From Eudorina sp. 2006-703-Eu-15 (taxonomy: Eukaryota > Chlorophyta > Chlorophyceae > Chlamydomonadales > Volvocaceae), in NCBI GenBank assembly GCA_003117195.1, contig BDSI01000085.1, positions 484,304 to 548,303 on the forward strand: 64,000 nucleotides of DNA, given 5' to 3'. The stretch's first letter is position 1. Each line of letters begins with the position of its first letter. Under the pieces are notes generated by a model, which saw nothing but the letters and a program-made list of their open reading frames with translations, did no database searches and was not told where the DNA came from. The translations under genes and the position numbers were made by a program. Of this stretch, positions 36,125 to 47,752 are shown one piece after another.

Positions 36125-39100
36125 GCCCGTCCCCATGGATACTATGCCGCCGGGGGCCTGTGACGGCGTGGGGGGCAGTAGCAGCTGCAGCAGCAGCTAC
36201 ATGACGTGTATGCAGTACCTGCAGCAACCGTCGCTACAGCAGTATCCGCCGCAACAGCAGTATCCGCTACCACAGCAGCAGCAGCAGCAGCCGCGGGCGT
36301 TGCAGTACGGCGGTGCGCCGGCGGAGGCGGCGGCGGCGGCTGGTGTGGGTGGGGGTGCTGTCGGCGGACTGAATCGGGCCGTGACTCGGGAGACTCTGTC
36401 GTACCGACCTGGGGAGGTGAGTGGAAGCTGACCCACGGGTCTGTCCCTCTCTTAACGACTGGAGTGGATGACTTGGAGGAGCAAGTATGAGTAGCTGCGT
36501 CATTGACATGGTGTACTGGCTGGCTGGCAGGCGGGCTGGATTAAGAACGTTAGCTTGCAGGCTGGGATTCGAAGTGATGTAGCCGATTCCGGGGGCGGGG
36601 TTGAGAGGGAGCGAATGCGGGGGATAAAAGATGCAGACAGACCCCGGAACAGAGGAAGAAGAGCAGTGACTGGGGGCCGCTTGGCCTGCCCGGGTCTGCA
36701 GGCGGGGGAAGCGCAAGGTGGTGATGGGTTTGGTGCCGCGTTGCGGTGGGTTGCACGTAACTACTTGTGTATTACTTAGGCAGGTAGCTTAACTATTTGA
36801 GTGTGTCTCTGTAGTACCGTTACAGTGTGGATAGGCTTCCGGGCCCTGTCTAAGGGTTTATGTGTGTGTGTGTGTTTGCCGCGCGCCGTTCGTTCCTCCC
36901 ATGCCGTACCTCTGGGCAGGGCCCCAACCGACTAACCAACCGTCCCAACCGCCCCAACCGTTCCAACCGACAGCCCGACCGTTTGGTCCGCATCGCCCTC
37001 AAGCTGACCAGTCGGGCGCCCGACGAGCTGGAGCCGGAGACGGTCGCGTCGCTGCGCAAGATGATCTCGGTGTACGACAGACTGCAGGTACGGATGTGTA
37101 CGGGCGGGCGTGGGCGGCAGTGCGAGGTTTGGGGCGTCAGGGGGTTCGGGTGTAAGCTGCCAAAGGCGCTCCCCTGTCAGCCCGAGCCATGCCAACCCCG
37201 ACCCATACCAACACGGCCTACATCACCCCTCCGCCCCTCCACCCCTCCACCCCTCCACCCCTCCACCCCTCCACCCCTCCACCCCTCCACCCCTCCACCC
37301 CTCCACCCCTCCACCCCTCCACCCCTCCACCCCTCCACCCTCCACCCCTCCACCCCTCCACCCCTCCACCCCTCCACCCCTCCACCCCTCCACCCCTCCA
37401 CCCCTCCTCCCCTCCACCCCTCCTCCCCTCCTCCCCTCCTCCCCTCCACCCCTCCTCCCCTCCTCCCCTCCACCCCTCCACCCCTCCACCCCTCCACCCC
37501 TCCACCCCTCCTCCCCTCCTCCCTCCTCCCCTCCTCCCCTCAACCCTCAACCCTCAACCCCTCAACCCTCAACCCCTCAACCCCTCAACCCCTCAACCCT
37601 CCTCCCCGCAGTGCGTTCAGGGCTATATCCGCCCCGGCTGCACACAACTCATCGTGGACGCGCACCGCGCCTTTGACCTCGGGCCTGCGGTGGCGGCGGC
37701 GGCCGGCGGCGGCGGTGGCGGTGGCGGTGGCGGCGGCGGTGGCGGTGGCGGTGGCGGCGGTGGCGGTGGCTATCCCCCGGTTGCAGACGACACCAACGCC
37801 TCCGACGCGTCGCTGCCCGAGGACACAGCCGCCGGCCGCGGGGCCACCGGCGCCGTCGACGCCATCATCAGCCTCGGCGGCGGCGGCGGCGACGGCGACG
37901 GCGGCGCCTCCGCCGCCACGTCCTCCACTGGCTCCTGGTGGTGCGACGACTCCGGGGAGGGGCAGCCGCACGCGGGGCCGCCGCAGCAGCTGCCGTCGCC
38001 GCTGGCGTCATTCTCGGATGCGCTGGAAAGCGCCGCCGCGGCAGTCGCGGCGGCGGCGGCGGCGGCGGCGGCAGCGGCGGGGGGCGGTCCGAGTTGGGCT
38101 GGTCGGGAGGTGGAGGCGGAGGCTGTCCTGCGGGACCCCGGGCTGCTGGCGGCGCTGCGGGACATCGCCACCAAGAACGAAACGGCGCTGACGCTGCAGC
38201 TCAACGACCTGGTGGGTGGAGGGGGGAGGGGTCGGGGTGAGTGTGTTTATGGGGGTGTTTGCTTAGGGGATCGATCTTCAGCTAAATACAACTCAATAGT
38301 AAAATTGGTTTTAGTTGTTATACTTGTCATTGTTATCTCCTCTCCCCGCAGATCATCGTTGCCCACCATCGCCCGACATCGTTGCCGCCTCCGCCTCTCT
38401 TCCCCTTCGTTGGGGTTCCGGCCCAACGGCCACATGCGACCGTCCGCCTCCGTCCTCCCCTCCTGCCCGCACACACACACACACACACCACCTCCTTTCG
38501 CATACGGACAACTTTCGGGCGCTAATACGCTAATACGCTAATACGCCTAATCAACACAACCTCCGTTCCTCCCCTATACACATACCGGTACACGCCGCGG
38601 CCTTTTCATTTACTGCATGGGTCGGGCAATGGGTATGTTGATACGCATACGAGCAAATGTTTGGGCGCCACTCGGCCCCTCGCATGTCACGCACTCCTGT
38701 TCTGCCTGCAGACTAAATAACACACGGACCCCGTTTTCTTTTACACACGCGTACCCGGTTTCTCGATAATCACACCCAACATACCCGTACGGCAGGCGGC
38801 ACTGCTACGCCCATTGCATATCACGCACAACTCCTGCCTTGCCTGCACACACAAACACACGTGCCGTACACGTACCCGTACATGTGCGGCAGGCGGTCTC
38901 CGTGGGCGAGGACGGCCAACCCCTGGGGGAGCCCTGCAAGCTTGTGGGCCTGCCCACCATCGTCGCGGCGTCGTGTGCTGCCGTCAGCGCGGGTGAGTGT
39001 CGTACACGACGTGTTTTTTTCTGGGGTGTGTATGAAGGGGGGAGATTGGGGGGAATTCTGGCGGGTGGCGGGAGTGGGGTGGGGTGAAAAGGGGGGTGTG

Positions 39101-42100
39101 GGGTTCGGACCGCGGTCTTGTCAGTTGCCGGGCATAGGGGTTGAAAAGAAACAGCCCGGGCTTAGGGGTAAACCCTTAGAAGTAGTACATGGTGAAGGAG
39201 TTGCTGCTACCCCTCGGTCACTTGAAACACATGCAGGTTACAGGGTAAGTAAGTAAATATCTGAAGTATACCTGTAGCTGGGCTCGGTCGGTTGGGTCCC
39301 ATTCGGTTGGGTCCCATTCGGTTGGGTCCCATTCGGTTGGGTCCCATTCGGTTGGGTCCCATTCGGTTGGGTCCCATTCGGTTGGTCCCATTCGGTTGGG
39401 TCCCATTCGGTTGGGTCCCATTCGGTTGGTCCCATTCGGTTGGGTCCCATTCGGTTGGGTCCCATTCGGTTGGGTCCCATTCGGTTGGGTCCCATTCGGT
39501 TGGGTCCCATTCGGTTGGGTCCCATTCCTCCATTCTAGACATGCATGGGCGTTGGTCGTCTGTTCTTGAAAAAGGGAGAGGGAGGAGGGCTTTGGCGGTC
39601 TTGGCGTTCAGGGAGCCGGCCATCGTTGAAGCGTTTGTCGGCCGCCGCCCGCTGAGACCCCGGTCGCTGCGGTCGGGTGCACCCGCGGGGTTGGGCGGTG
39701 TCCGCAGAGGCGGAGGCCGTGGAGGTCAGCTTGTACGGCCGCAACCTGGATGTTCTTGGTACGACATACTGGGCGAGGATGCACGGCGTCTGCCATCAGC
39801 TGCAGGTGGGCGGAAGCGGGAGGCGGGGGGTGGGGGTGGGGGTGGGGGTGGGGGGCACAGGATAGGAAATTTATACTGGGGTGGGGGTGGGGAACGTGTC
39901 TGAAGGGGGTGGGGTGGGGTTTAGGGTTTCAGGGACACGCCGTACTTCCTTCTTCGCCGCGTCGGGATCGCTGCCAGTCTCGACACTCCCTTCCCCTCTC
40001 CCTCTCCCCCCCTCCGCTCCCCAATGTCCTATACCCCCCCCCCTCCCCCACGCTGCTGCCTCCTCCCTCCTTCCTCCTTCCCAACTCGCAACCTCCCAAG
40101 AAGTGCCGTACGCACCGCGGCGCGGGAGTGGTGACGGTTCGCCTTCCGCCGCTGCGCGACGTGGGCCTGCTACAGCTGGAGGCTGTACCCCCCGGCTTCC
40201 CTGCAGTGGGCCCCAGCTACCCGCTGCTGGTGCTGCCCTCCGCAGCCGCGGTTTCGGAGCTCCACGCCGTGGCGTCGCTGATGGGCCCCTCCAGGTATGT
40301 CGTACATGCCGTACTGCACTCTCGGTGCACTTTGTGTGCTCCATCCCGCCCCCATCCGGCCCCCATCCCGCGGCCCCTGCTGCCTCACGCCCCGGATCCC
40401 CCTGCCCCTGCCCCTCCGCCTCCGCCCCCTCCCTTCCCCCTCCCTCTCCCCCTGCCGCAGCCTGCGCCGCTTCGTCGCTGACCTGGGCTTCGTCCTCGGA
40501 CTGGGGGCCCTGCTGTCCCAGCCCCTCAACGGGGTGACACCCGTGAGGGACGGCGCCTTCTCCGACACGGACCCGGCGGCGGCGGCGGCGGCGGCGGTGG
40601 CGGCCGTGTCTGTCATGCAGGGCGCCGCTGCCGCGGCGGCCGCTGGCTGTGACGTTGGCGGCGGCTTCATCATCGGCGGCGGCGGCGGCAGCGTCGCCGG
40701 CGTCAGCTTCTCCTCCGAAACCACCGCCGGCGGCACCTGGGGTTCTACAGACTCGGCCGCCGACGCTAGCGTGATTTGCCAGCGCAATTGCATCAGCAGC
40801 GACGCCACTGATGCGGCCGTCGCGGCGGCGTCGGCGGCGGCGGCGCTGGACCTTCCGTCCGCCGCCGCCGTTGTCAGTTCCGTTGCCGACCAGTCGACGG
40901 CAGCGCCGCCGACGGTGGCGCAGACGACGACGCAGCGGCGCCGCCTCGGCGCGCTGAGCCGCGGCGCCAGTCGTACGGTCAGTCCCGTCGGCAGCGGCGC
41001 CGGCGGGGAGGGGGGCGTGCTGGCGGGCGGGATCGATTTGACGGAGGCGATGACTAATGCGGATGACGAGCAGGTGGTGGAGCTGCTGCTCAGTGCGGGT
41101 GCCGTACGGAGCCTGCTGGTGAGCGGCTGTTGGGTTGGTTAAGGGTGTTGGGGGGTCCATGCGTCGGGCGTTGCTGTGGGTCCTCCCCTGGAGTGGCGAG
41201 GGAGTGGGGTGGGGTGTGTTTGGGGTTTGAGGCGGGATTGGTTGCGGCGGGGTTGGTTGGTTGAGGCGGGGGTGTGATGGGCAGATGCCTGGCCCCCCTC
41301 CCGCCTACCCGGCGACCTTCCCTGGCACTTCGCCCCGCGCCGCCCTAGCACTCCTCGCTCCCACGCCCACCCCTACCCCCACTCCCCGGATATCCGGATC
41401 GGACCTCTGCCGGTTCAGCAGCGCAGCGTCATTCTGTCTACCAATGTCCTATACCCATCCCTCCCGCCCACTCCCAAAACCCCATTCCCCCAACCCCCCA
41501 CCCCCCACCCGCACCCCCACCCCCCACCCACCCCCACCCCGACCCTAATGTTTACCTATCTCCTGTACCCCCACCACCCCCACCCTACCCCTCAGGCCAC
41601 CAGCCTGGCGCTCCTGCAGACCCTGGTGGACAGGTGCGGGCGGGGCTGACGGGGAATGGATGGGTGTACCGTGTATGTGTGTTATTTAAGCAGGCAGAGC
41701 AGGAGTGCGTGACATGCGAGGGGCCGATCGGCGCCCGATAGTTTGCCCGTATGCGCACATAATATACCCATTGCCCGACCCATATAAGAAATAAAAGGCT
41801 GTGGTGTCGGAAGAACGCTGTCGATTTGGCGCGCTGTTGTTGTCGCGGAATACTACCAGCTGGTGCGGGTCGGCTGCCTTGGCCACGCAGACTCACACCA
41901 CAGTGCTGTGCGTGCGTGCGATCCTCGCGTTGTTATCGCAATGTACCCACCTGCAAGCAAAATGCGTGCATGTGTGTGTGTGTGGTTGTTACATATCTGA
42001 CCGGGCCTGACGCTGGCCAAGGGCGGCTAACCCAGCCCTAATGGGAAGACCGCCGAAGCACTCTCCCAGAGAACTGGGAGAGGGGCGAGGAGACACAGCA

Positions 42101-45100
42101 CGGGGCCACAAGGGTGCCGTGCACCCGGGGCCTCTAGCCCCATCTAAAACGCGCCACGAGGTCAGGCACCAAGCCAGCCTGCCCTTATAAAGCCGAGCAC
42201 GGGGCCAACTCAAACAAAACCCCTACACGTCCAGCGCAACCAGCAGAAGGCCAGGCACACACGGCAAAAGGGGACCACGCAACGGAGCGCGCAGAGTGTG
42301 TGTGTGTGTAGTGTGAAGAGACCCGCCCGACCCCAACCAAGGACCAATATGTGTGTGTGGGGGGGGGCGGGCGGGGAGAGAGGGAGTGTCATGCAGTGGG
42401 CGTGGCGGTGCGCCACGGGTGCCGGTAGGAGAGTAAATGCTGTGTGTGTGTGTGTACGGTAAGTGAGTTGTGTGTGCGTGTGATCTCTTTTGGGGAGACG
42501 GCTTTTAGGGCGACACGCCCACACGAACCCCCCCCGGGCACACGGGCCCCGAAAGGACACCGCTGCTCCACCTCGGGGTGCATTCGGGGTCTCGTGCTAT
42601 GTATCGCTACCCACGCTATGTAATCGCTACCACCGCCGGGCGGCTCCGAAACACACACGCACACACGCATTTCTAAACACACGCACACGCACACACCCCT
42701 TCCCTTACCCCTGTCGAACCGTCGCGCTGGCAGCAGCGCAGTTTGAAAAGTCTACCAATGTCCTGTATTCTCCTCCCCCCCTCCCCCTCCCCCCTCCCCG
42801 CCTCCCCCTCCTCTCTCCCCTCCTCCCTCTCCTGCTCCGCCCCCCGCCCCGCCCCGCACCCCGCCCCCCCCCAGGCGCATGCCGCACTGCACCGCCCTCC
42901 TGGTGGCGCGGCTGTGTGAGCTGTGGGAGCGCTTCCCCGACCGGCTGCATTCGGGTCTGGCCCCCGCGCCCCCCCCGGGGCCCGCCTTCCGACTGATGCA
43001 CGCGGCGGCGAGGCTGGGTGACGTGGGGCTGCTGTCGTCGCTGCTGGCGCTGGAGGGCCTTATGGGGGAGCACTGCAGCTTGGTGGCCAAAGGTGTGGGG
43101 CCACATGTGTGGGTGGGGAGGGAGGGGGAAGGGGAGGGGGGGAAGGGAGGGGGGGAGGGGGGAGGGGGAAGATACCCGCCGTACGCACACCAGACGAAGA
43201 TACGGTACTACTCACCCAGTCGGTCACTTTTCACGGTCTTGCTGTCTTTGATTGAGGGGGGAATGCAAGAGGGGCCGTTGATCGGGGGATTCCAGGGCTG
43301 TGTGATTATTTTGTGTAGTTGTTGTGTTGCGGTAGTAGTCATCGTTGTCTCGACCGGGAATGGGAGTGAAGATCTTGGCCAGGGGGACCAGGAGGGTCGG
43401 AAGCGAGGGTTGCGGGCGCAGCGTTCGGCTGCCGCTGCCGCTGTGGTGACTTGCCCAGGTTGCTGCTTCTAGGGCCGCTCCTGCTGCGGCTGCTGTGGCT
43501 GCTGCCGTTGCTGCTAGTACGAACCACCCTGCCACCCCCCCTGCTGCTGCTGCCCCTGCCACCACCTGCCCCCCCCCTGCTGCTGCTGCCCCCCCTGCCC
43601 CTGCCTCAGGCGTCAACGGCGTCACTCCGCTGCACCTGCTGGCACTGCTGCCCCAGGCGCCCTGGCTGCTGAGGTCGCTGCAGCGCCTGCATCCGGGCGT
43701 GGAGCAGGTGGTGGAGGGGGGGGGCGGTTATCGGTTTGTTGCACTTTTGCGGTTTCGCTGTTTTTATTGACAATAAGGGGGGGGAGAGGGGAGGGCCGTT
43801 GGGGGTTGGGGGGTCTGCACGATGAGATAGGGTTCCGATCTTCCGCCTACTGTCCGTCCGTCCGCACCTTATACGGCACTCCTTGTACGGCACCCCTTGT
43901 ACGGCGCCCCTTATACGGCACCCGCTATACGGCGCCCCCCTTTTCACGGCACCCCCTTTTAACGATGCCTCCTATACGGCGCCCCCTATACGGCACCCCT
44001 CAGGCGCTGCTGAGCTCGATGGCGGATGACGGCATCACGCCCCTCCACCTCTACCGCATGCTGCACATGGCGCCGGCGTCGCCGCAGGAGATGACGGCGG
44101 AGGCGCCGACGGAGGCGCCGACGGAGGCGCCGACGGAACCGACGGTGCAGGTCCCGGGCGGCGACAACGCCGCCGCCGCCGCCGCCGCCGGGGCCGCGGA
44201 GGCGGAGGCCGTGGCGGCGGCGAGCGCAGGGGTTGCGTCAGGTGCCGCCGCGGTTCGGGTTCGGGGCGCGGAGGAGGAGCGGGGCCTGGCAGCGGCGGCG
44301 GAGGGGGGGCCAGCGGCGGAGGCGGCGGTTTCCGCGGATATGCTGCTGGCGGCGGCGGCGGCGGAGGCGATGGACTCGGGCAGTGAGGCGTGGGACGAGC
44401 AAGATCCGACGCCGTGGATGGGGCGGAGGGCGTCGGCGCTCCGCGGCAAGCTGGCGGCGGCGGCGACGACGATGATCCCCGCCGCCGCCGCCGCTGCCGC
44501 CGCGAGTCATGCACCGGCACCGGGCGGCTTGACGACGCAGCGGCCGCACCTGCCACATCTGGCGCAGCTGCAGCAGAAGCAGCAGCACCACCTTCAACAG
44601 CAGCACCTTCAGCACCTTCACCTGCAGCACCTCCAGCAGCAGCAGCAGCAGCAGCAGCTTCATTTCGAGCAGCAGCTGCTGCAGCAACGCCAGCATCCAG
44701 CTTTGAAGCCCGCCTACTCAACGGCGCCCCCCTCCATGGCGCACGCCGGCCTGATGGACCTCAGCGGCGGCCTCGCGGGCGATGGTACGGCAGCTAGGGC
44801 AGGCTCCGGCGCAGCGACGGCGCGACTGCTGACGATGGCGGCTGTGGCGGCGACGACGTCGCGGGGGGGCGAGCTGGCCCTGTCGGACCCTGACGGCGAC
44901 GCTGAGACGGAGGCGACGGAGGCGGCGGCGGCGGCGGCGGCGGCGGCGACGGGGTCCAAGGGCGGCCATCAGGGCCTGCGGCACCTGTCCAGCGGCCGAG
45001 CCCTGCTAACCATCAACAGGGAAGCCACGGCAGCGGGGGCGGCGGCGGACGCCGTCGCCAGTGCGGACGACGACGACGACGACGACGCGCCGCCGAGATG

Positions 45101-46361
45101 GCCGACCCGGCGCGTCGGCGGCCCCACCGGCGCCGCAGTGGCCGCCGCCTCCGCCGCCGCCGCCGCTGCGGCAGCGGCCGGGGGCCTGCCGCCGCGGCCG
45201 CGGTCGGGGTCTGTGGAGATGCAGGTGCAGGTGCCGACGGAGGTGGAGGTGGAGGCGATGGTGTCCGACAGTGAGGCCTGGGCGTCGCAGGGCAGAGGGC
45301 CGCAGCCGTCGCTGGTGGCGGCGCTGCGGCAGGGCCTGTGCGACGGCGACGGCGGCAGTGACGGCGGCGGCGGCGACGCGCGGCGGCTGCACCCGCTGGG
45401 CTCGATGCTGGCGGCCATGACGGAGGCGCAGCGTCGGGCGGCGCTGGCGGCGCTGGAGGCGGCGGAGATAAGCTCCGTCGACGGCGGCGGCGGCGGCAGC
45501 GCCAGCAGCAGCGGCGGCGGCGGCAGTAGCTACTCCGCTAGTACCTGTACGAACCAGTTCAGCGGCAGTAGCGCTTGCCCCAGCAGCTGCTACATCGACA
45601 GCGGACGCAGCGTCCGCGACGCCATCGCGGCCGCCGCCGCACTCATGTCGGCGGCGGCCGCCACGGTCGCCGCGGCGGAGGCGGGCAAGGGCTCGTCGCC
45701 GCCGTCGCCGGCTTCGCCGCAGGTTCCGCCGCCGCCGCCGCCGGTTGCGCCCCCGCCGCCGCCGCCGCCGCCCCCGCCGCAGCTGCCGGAGGAGAGGCCT
45801 CCGGCGGCGGCTTCGGAATATGCGGAGGAGGAGCAGGAGGAGGAGGAGCAGGAGGAGGAGGAGGAGGAGAAGGAGGAGGAGGAGGAGGAGGAGGAGGAGG
45901 AGCCGATAGATCTGGTGCGTGATGCCACCGGCGCCGCCGGCCCCGCGGCCGACGTCGCGCAGCCCCAGGCGGCGGCGGCGGCAACTGCGTTGGTGACGGC
46001 GCCAGCTGCCGCCGAGACCGCGGGGGTACGAGTGCCGCCGCCGCCGCCGTCGACCGCGTCAAAGCTGCTGCCGTCGGTGCTTGCGGTGGCTGTGGCGTCT
46101 GGCGGCATGGCAATCGTACGGCTGCTTTCGGGCGGGCGGCGGGCTGGACATCTGGCTTCGCGATCATCTGGACGGGATGGGTTTCCGTACAGTTCACTGT
46201 GCGAGGCAGCTTGCGAGTTCGCGCGGTCCGCGCCATCGCTGGTGCTGCTGGTGCTGCTGCTACTGCCGGCGGCGCTGCTGGTGCTGCAGCCGGCGGCGGT
46301 GCCCGGATTCACCGGGGGGCAGGAGAGGGCCGAGGGCGCGCCTGCGGCGAGGCGGTCATGA
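31575..46361 (+). CDS. Large SBP-box (SPL1/SPL12/CRR1-type) protein with ankyrin repeats
   Basis: Fifteen exons join in phase: 31575-31803, 31987-32056, 33042-33346, 33991-34055, 34917-36416, 36920-37087, 37612-38211, 38893-38992, 39708-39805, 40101-40294, 40461-41118, 41596-41633, 42875-43092, 43610-43707, 44004-46361; about 2,230 residues. The SBP domain spans exons 1-3: the first zinc site (CQAPGC, then CATH) is complete. The second keeps CQQC and the last Cys (NRSC) but has Glu where the usual His stands, with a His two residues earlier. The basic tail is weak. Exons 6-7 give LVRIALKL and GYIRPGC, a signature of long plant SPLs. Later exons have VEVSLYGRNL, LRRFVADLG and ankyrin-like LMHAAARLGD, GVTPLHLL and GITPLHLY. 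The C-terminus has a Glu-rich run and a hydrophobic LVLLVLLLLPAALLVLQ. In this family Chlamydomonas CRR1 controls copper and hypoxia genes; that role here is inference. Confidence 0.75.
32255..32345 (+). repeat. TTCTCGCGGCTCAG repeat family plus family-S fragment
   Basis: GACTTCGCTTCTCGCGGCTC followed by AGTTTTCTTTTGCACACAC, then the family-S fragment CTCGGCCCCTCGCATGTCAC. Related copies near 14195, 34095 (inverted) and 46945 (inverted). Confidence 0.6.
32455..32508 (+). repeat. Family I short repeat, full copy
   Basis: CCTGGCAGCAGCGCAGTTCG, then AAATGTCTACCAATTTCC and TATACCCCC. SBP-box intron 32057-33041. Confidence 0.75.
33364..33403 (-). repeat. Family I short repeat, partial copy
   Basis: GGGATATTGGAAATCGGTAG followed by ACATTTCAAGCTGAGAGGG. 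Intron 33347-33990 of the SBP-box gene, 18 bases after the donor. Confidence 0.65.
33521..33556 (-). repeat. Family I short repeat, partial copy
   Basis: GAGAAATTGGTGGACATATT followed by GAAGCTG. Second of three family-I pieces in the same intron. Confidence 0.55.
33880..33938 (+). repeat. Family I short repeat, full copy
   Basis: CTGGTAGCAGCGCAGTTTGG, then AATGTGTACCAATATTCC and CTATTCCCCCC. Opposite orientation to the two copies upstream in the same intron. Confidence 0.7.
34441..34532. repeat. (GT)n microsatellite
   Basis: About 45 uninterrupted GT units in the SBP-box intron 34056-34916; a shorter GT run is at 34342-34368. Confidence 0.97.
37223..37600. repeat. 9-bp tandem repeat CCACCCCTC
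   Basis: About forty units of CCACCCCTC changing to CCTCCCCTC and then CTCAACCC towards the acceptor. It occupies nearly all of the SBP-box intron 37088-37611. Confidence 0.95.
38605..38725 (+). repeat. Family S, truncated copy
   Basis: GGGTCGGGCAATGGGTATGT, then CATACGAGCAAATGTTTGGG and CTCGCATGTCACGCACTCCT. It matches the 3' part of the full copies. SBP-box intron 38212-38892. Confidence 0.7.
39286..39533. repeat. 15-bp tandem repeat GGTTGGGTCCCATTC
   Basis: Sixteen to seventeen near-perfect copies, two of them one base shorter (GGTTGGTCCCATTC). SBP-box intron 38993-39707. Confidence 0.97.
41413..41461 (+). repeat. Family I short repeat, copy
   Basis: CCGGTTCAGCAGCGCAGC, then TCTGTCTACCAATGTCC and TATACCCATCCC. 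SBP-box intron 41119-41595. Confidence 0.65.
41671..41965 (-). repeat. Dispersed repeat family S, full inverted copy
   Basis: Reverse complement of 14424-14737 over its whole length, including ATTGCGATAACAACGCGAGG and CACCAGCTGGTAGTATTCC. It lies in SBP-box intron 41634-42874 and directly abuts a GT run and the hairpin-family copy at 41986. Confidence 0.8.
41986..42085 (+). repeat. Hairpin repeat family, copy 3
   Basis: Same core (GTTACATATCTGACCGGGCC, CTAACCCAGCCC, GACCGCCGAAGCA), but the stem is CTCTCCCAG/CTGGGAGAG (42061-42069 with 42074-42082), loop AGAA. Both sides differ from copies 2 and 4 yet pairing is kept. Confidence 0.85.
42726..42778 (+). repeat. Family I short repeat, full copy
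   Basis: CTGGCAGCAGCGCAGTTTGA, then AAAGTCTACCAATGTCC and TGTATTCTCC. SBP-box intron 41634-42874, followed by a C-rich tract leading to the acceptor. Confidence 0.75.
43722..43778. repeat. GGTTTCGCTG repeat family, copy
   Basis: CGGTTATCGGTTTGTTGCAC, then TTTTGCGGTTTCGCTG and TATTGACAATAAGGGGGG. SBP-box intron 43708-44003. Confidence 0.6.
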
Positions 46362-46394
46362 ATTCTCTTGACGAGGGGAGAACGGAGGGAGGGA

Positions 46395-46450
46395 GGGGTA
46401 TAGGAAATGGGTTGAATGAGACATATTCACACTGCGCTGCTGCCAGAGGG
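46395..46450 (-). repeat. Family I short repeat, full copy
   Basis: GGGGTATAGGAAATGGGTTG, then AGACATATTCACACTGCG and CTGCTGCCAGAGGG; 34 bases after the SBP-box stop codon, so probably in its 3' UTR. Confidence 0.75.
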
Positions 46451-46997
46451 GCGAAGGGGTGGAGGGAGGGAGGGAGGGAGGGAGGGGAGTCTCGTTTCAA
46501 GCGGGAAACTAGCACCCCGCCAGTGCTGGATGTACGGCATATGTTTGTGTGTACGGTGATGTACGACGTGAGCGGCGCCTGGTCTGCTGCTGTCTTTTCA
46601 GATGAAGGGTTGCACGAGGCGACGCCGTCCGGGGTGTGCGTGTGTGTGGGTGTGTTTAGTTTTGCAGTGGGGAACCCGCCCGAGCCGGGGGAATTTTGGG
46701 GTGGGGGTGGGGCGGTGGGCGGATTCCACTTATTGACCTGTGGGTGAGCGAAAATTTTGCGAGCAGCCCTTGTGGCTGTGTGTGGCTGTGACTGTGTGGG
46801 TGTGGGTGTGCCTCTTCGTCAGGCAAGGCAGGGGTGTGTGTGTGTGTGTTTAATGAGAAGCCCACCCATAACCGCCCAGGGGGGTGTGGGTGTGGGTGTG
46901 GGTGTGTGTAAAAGAGACCTGTGTGTTTAACGAGCACCTGTGTGTATCAGTAAACTGAGCCGCGAGAAGCGAAAGGGGTGTGCAGTGTGCGTATCAC

Positions 46998-47170
46998 CAC
47001 ATGTATGTGTCGCCTGGCCTGGCCTGACCCTGGCGGGGGCAGTGTGTGTGTGGCGCTAACCCGCCCCATACGGGAGACCGCCGAAGCACTCTCCCCCGGA
47101 TTCGGGGGAGAGGGGCGTAAGGGGCCTCTGTCCCCCCGCGCTCAACCAAGGGCGCGCGCCCGATCCCCGA
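46998..47170 (+). repeat. Hairpin repeat family, copy 4
   Basis: A GT run (47042-47052) is inserted before GGCGCTAACCCGCCCC. The 10-bp stem CTCTCCCCCG/CGGGGGAGAG (47089-47098 with 47103-47112) and downstream GGGGCCTCTGTCCCC and GGGCGCGCGCCCGAT match copy 2. Confidence 0.85.
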
Positions 47171-47677
47171 GGATCGGTGACAGCTGTGCCCCCTCAAGGG
47201 ATTGGGCGGAAGCCCATCCCGGGCGGTCTGCGCCTCGCAGTCCGCTGTTCAACCTCCTCAAGTCCTTGCAGCACCCAGGGCGCGTTCCTCCAGCAATTCG
47301 GAGGCGTGCCCCTGCCCGGTGCGGTAAAACTAGCCTGGTCCCGCGTCCCACAGATGTGTGTGTGCAGATGGATGGAGGAGTGGGTCCGGCCATCTGTCCA
47401 TCTGCCCATCCGTCCGTCTGTCGGTGCGGGCGTGTGAGGCCCGTGCTGAGCGTGTTTATCCGTTCAGCACCGACGGCGGTCGGTGCACCACGTGATGCAT
47501 TTGTTGGTTGGTTAGTTAGTTGGTCGGTTGGGTGGTTGGGGGGGTGGGTGGGGGGTGGGTGGGGGGTGGGGGTGCGTGTGTCGCCGTCTCCTTGGTCAAC
47601 AGTCTATGAGATCATGAGAAGCCTGACGTCCCTCAGCGGTCCTTCGAGGAACCGGTTGTGTGTGTTTTGTTTTGGAA

Positions 47678-47752
47678 AGGGGGGAGGGGAAGGGGGGTTG
47701 GGGAGGGGAAGGGGGGTTGGGGAGGGGAAGGGGGGTTGGGGAGGGGAAGGGA
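47678..47752. repeat. 20-bp tandem repeat
   Basis: Three to four copies of GGGGTTGGGGAGGGGAAGGG. Confidence 0.9.
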
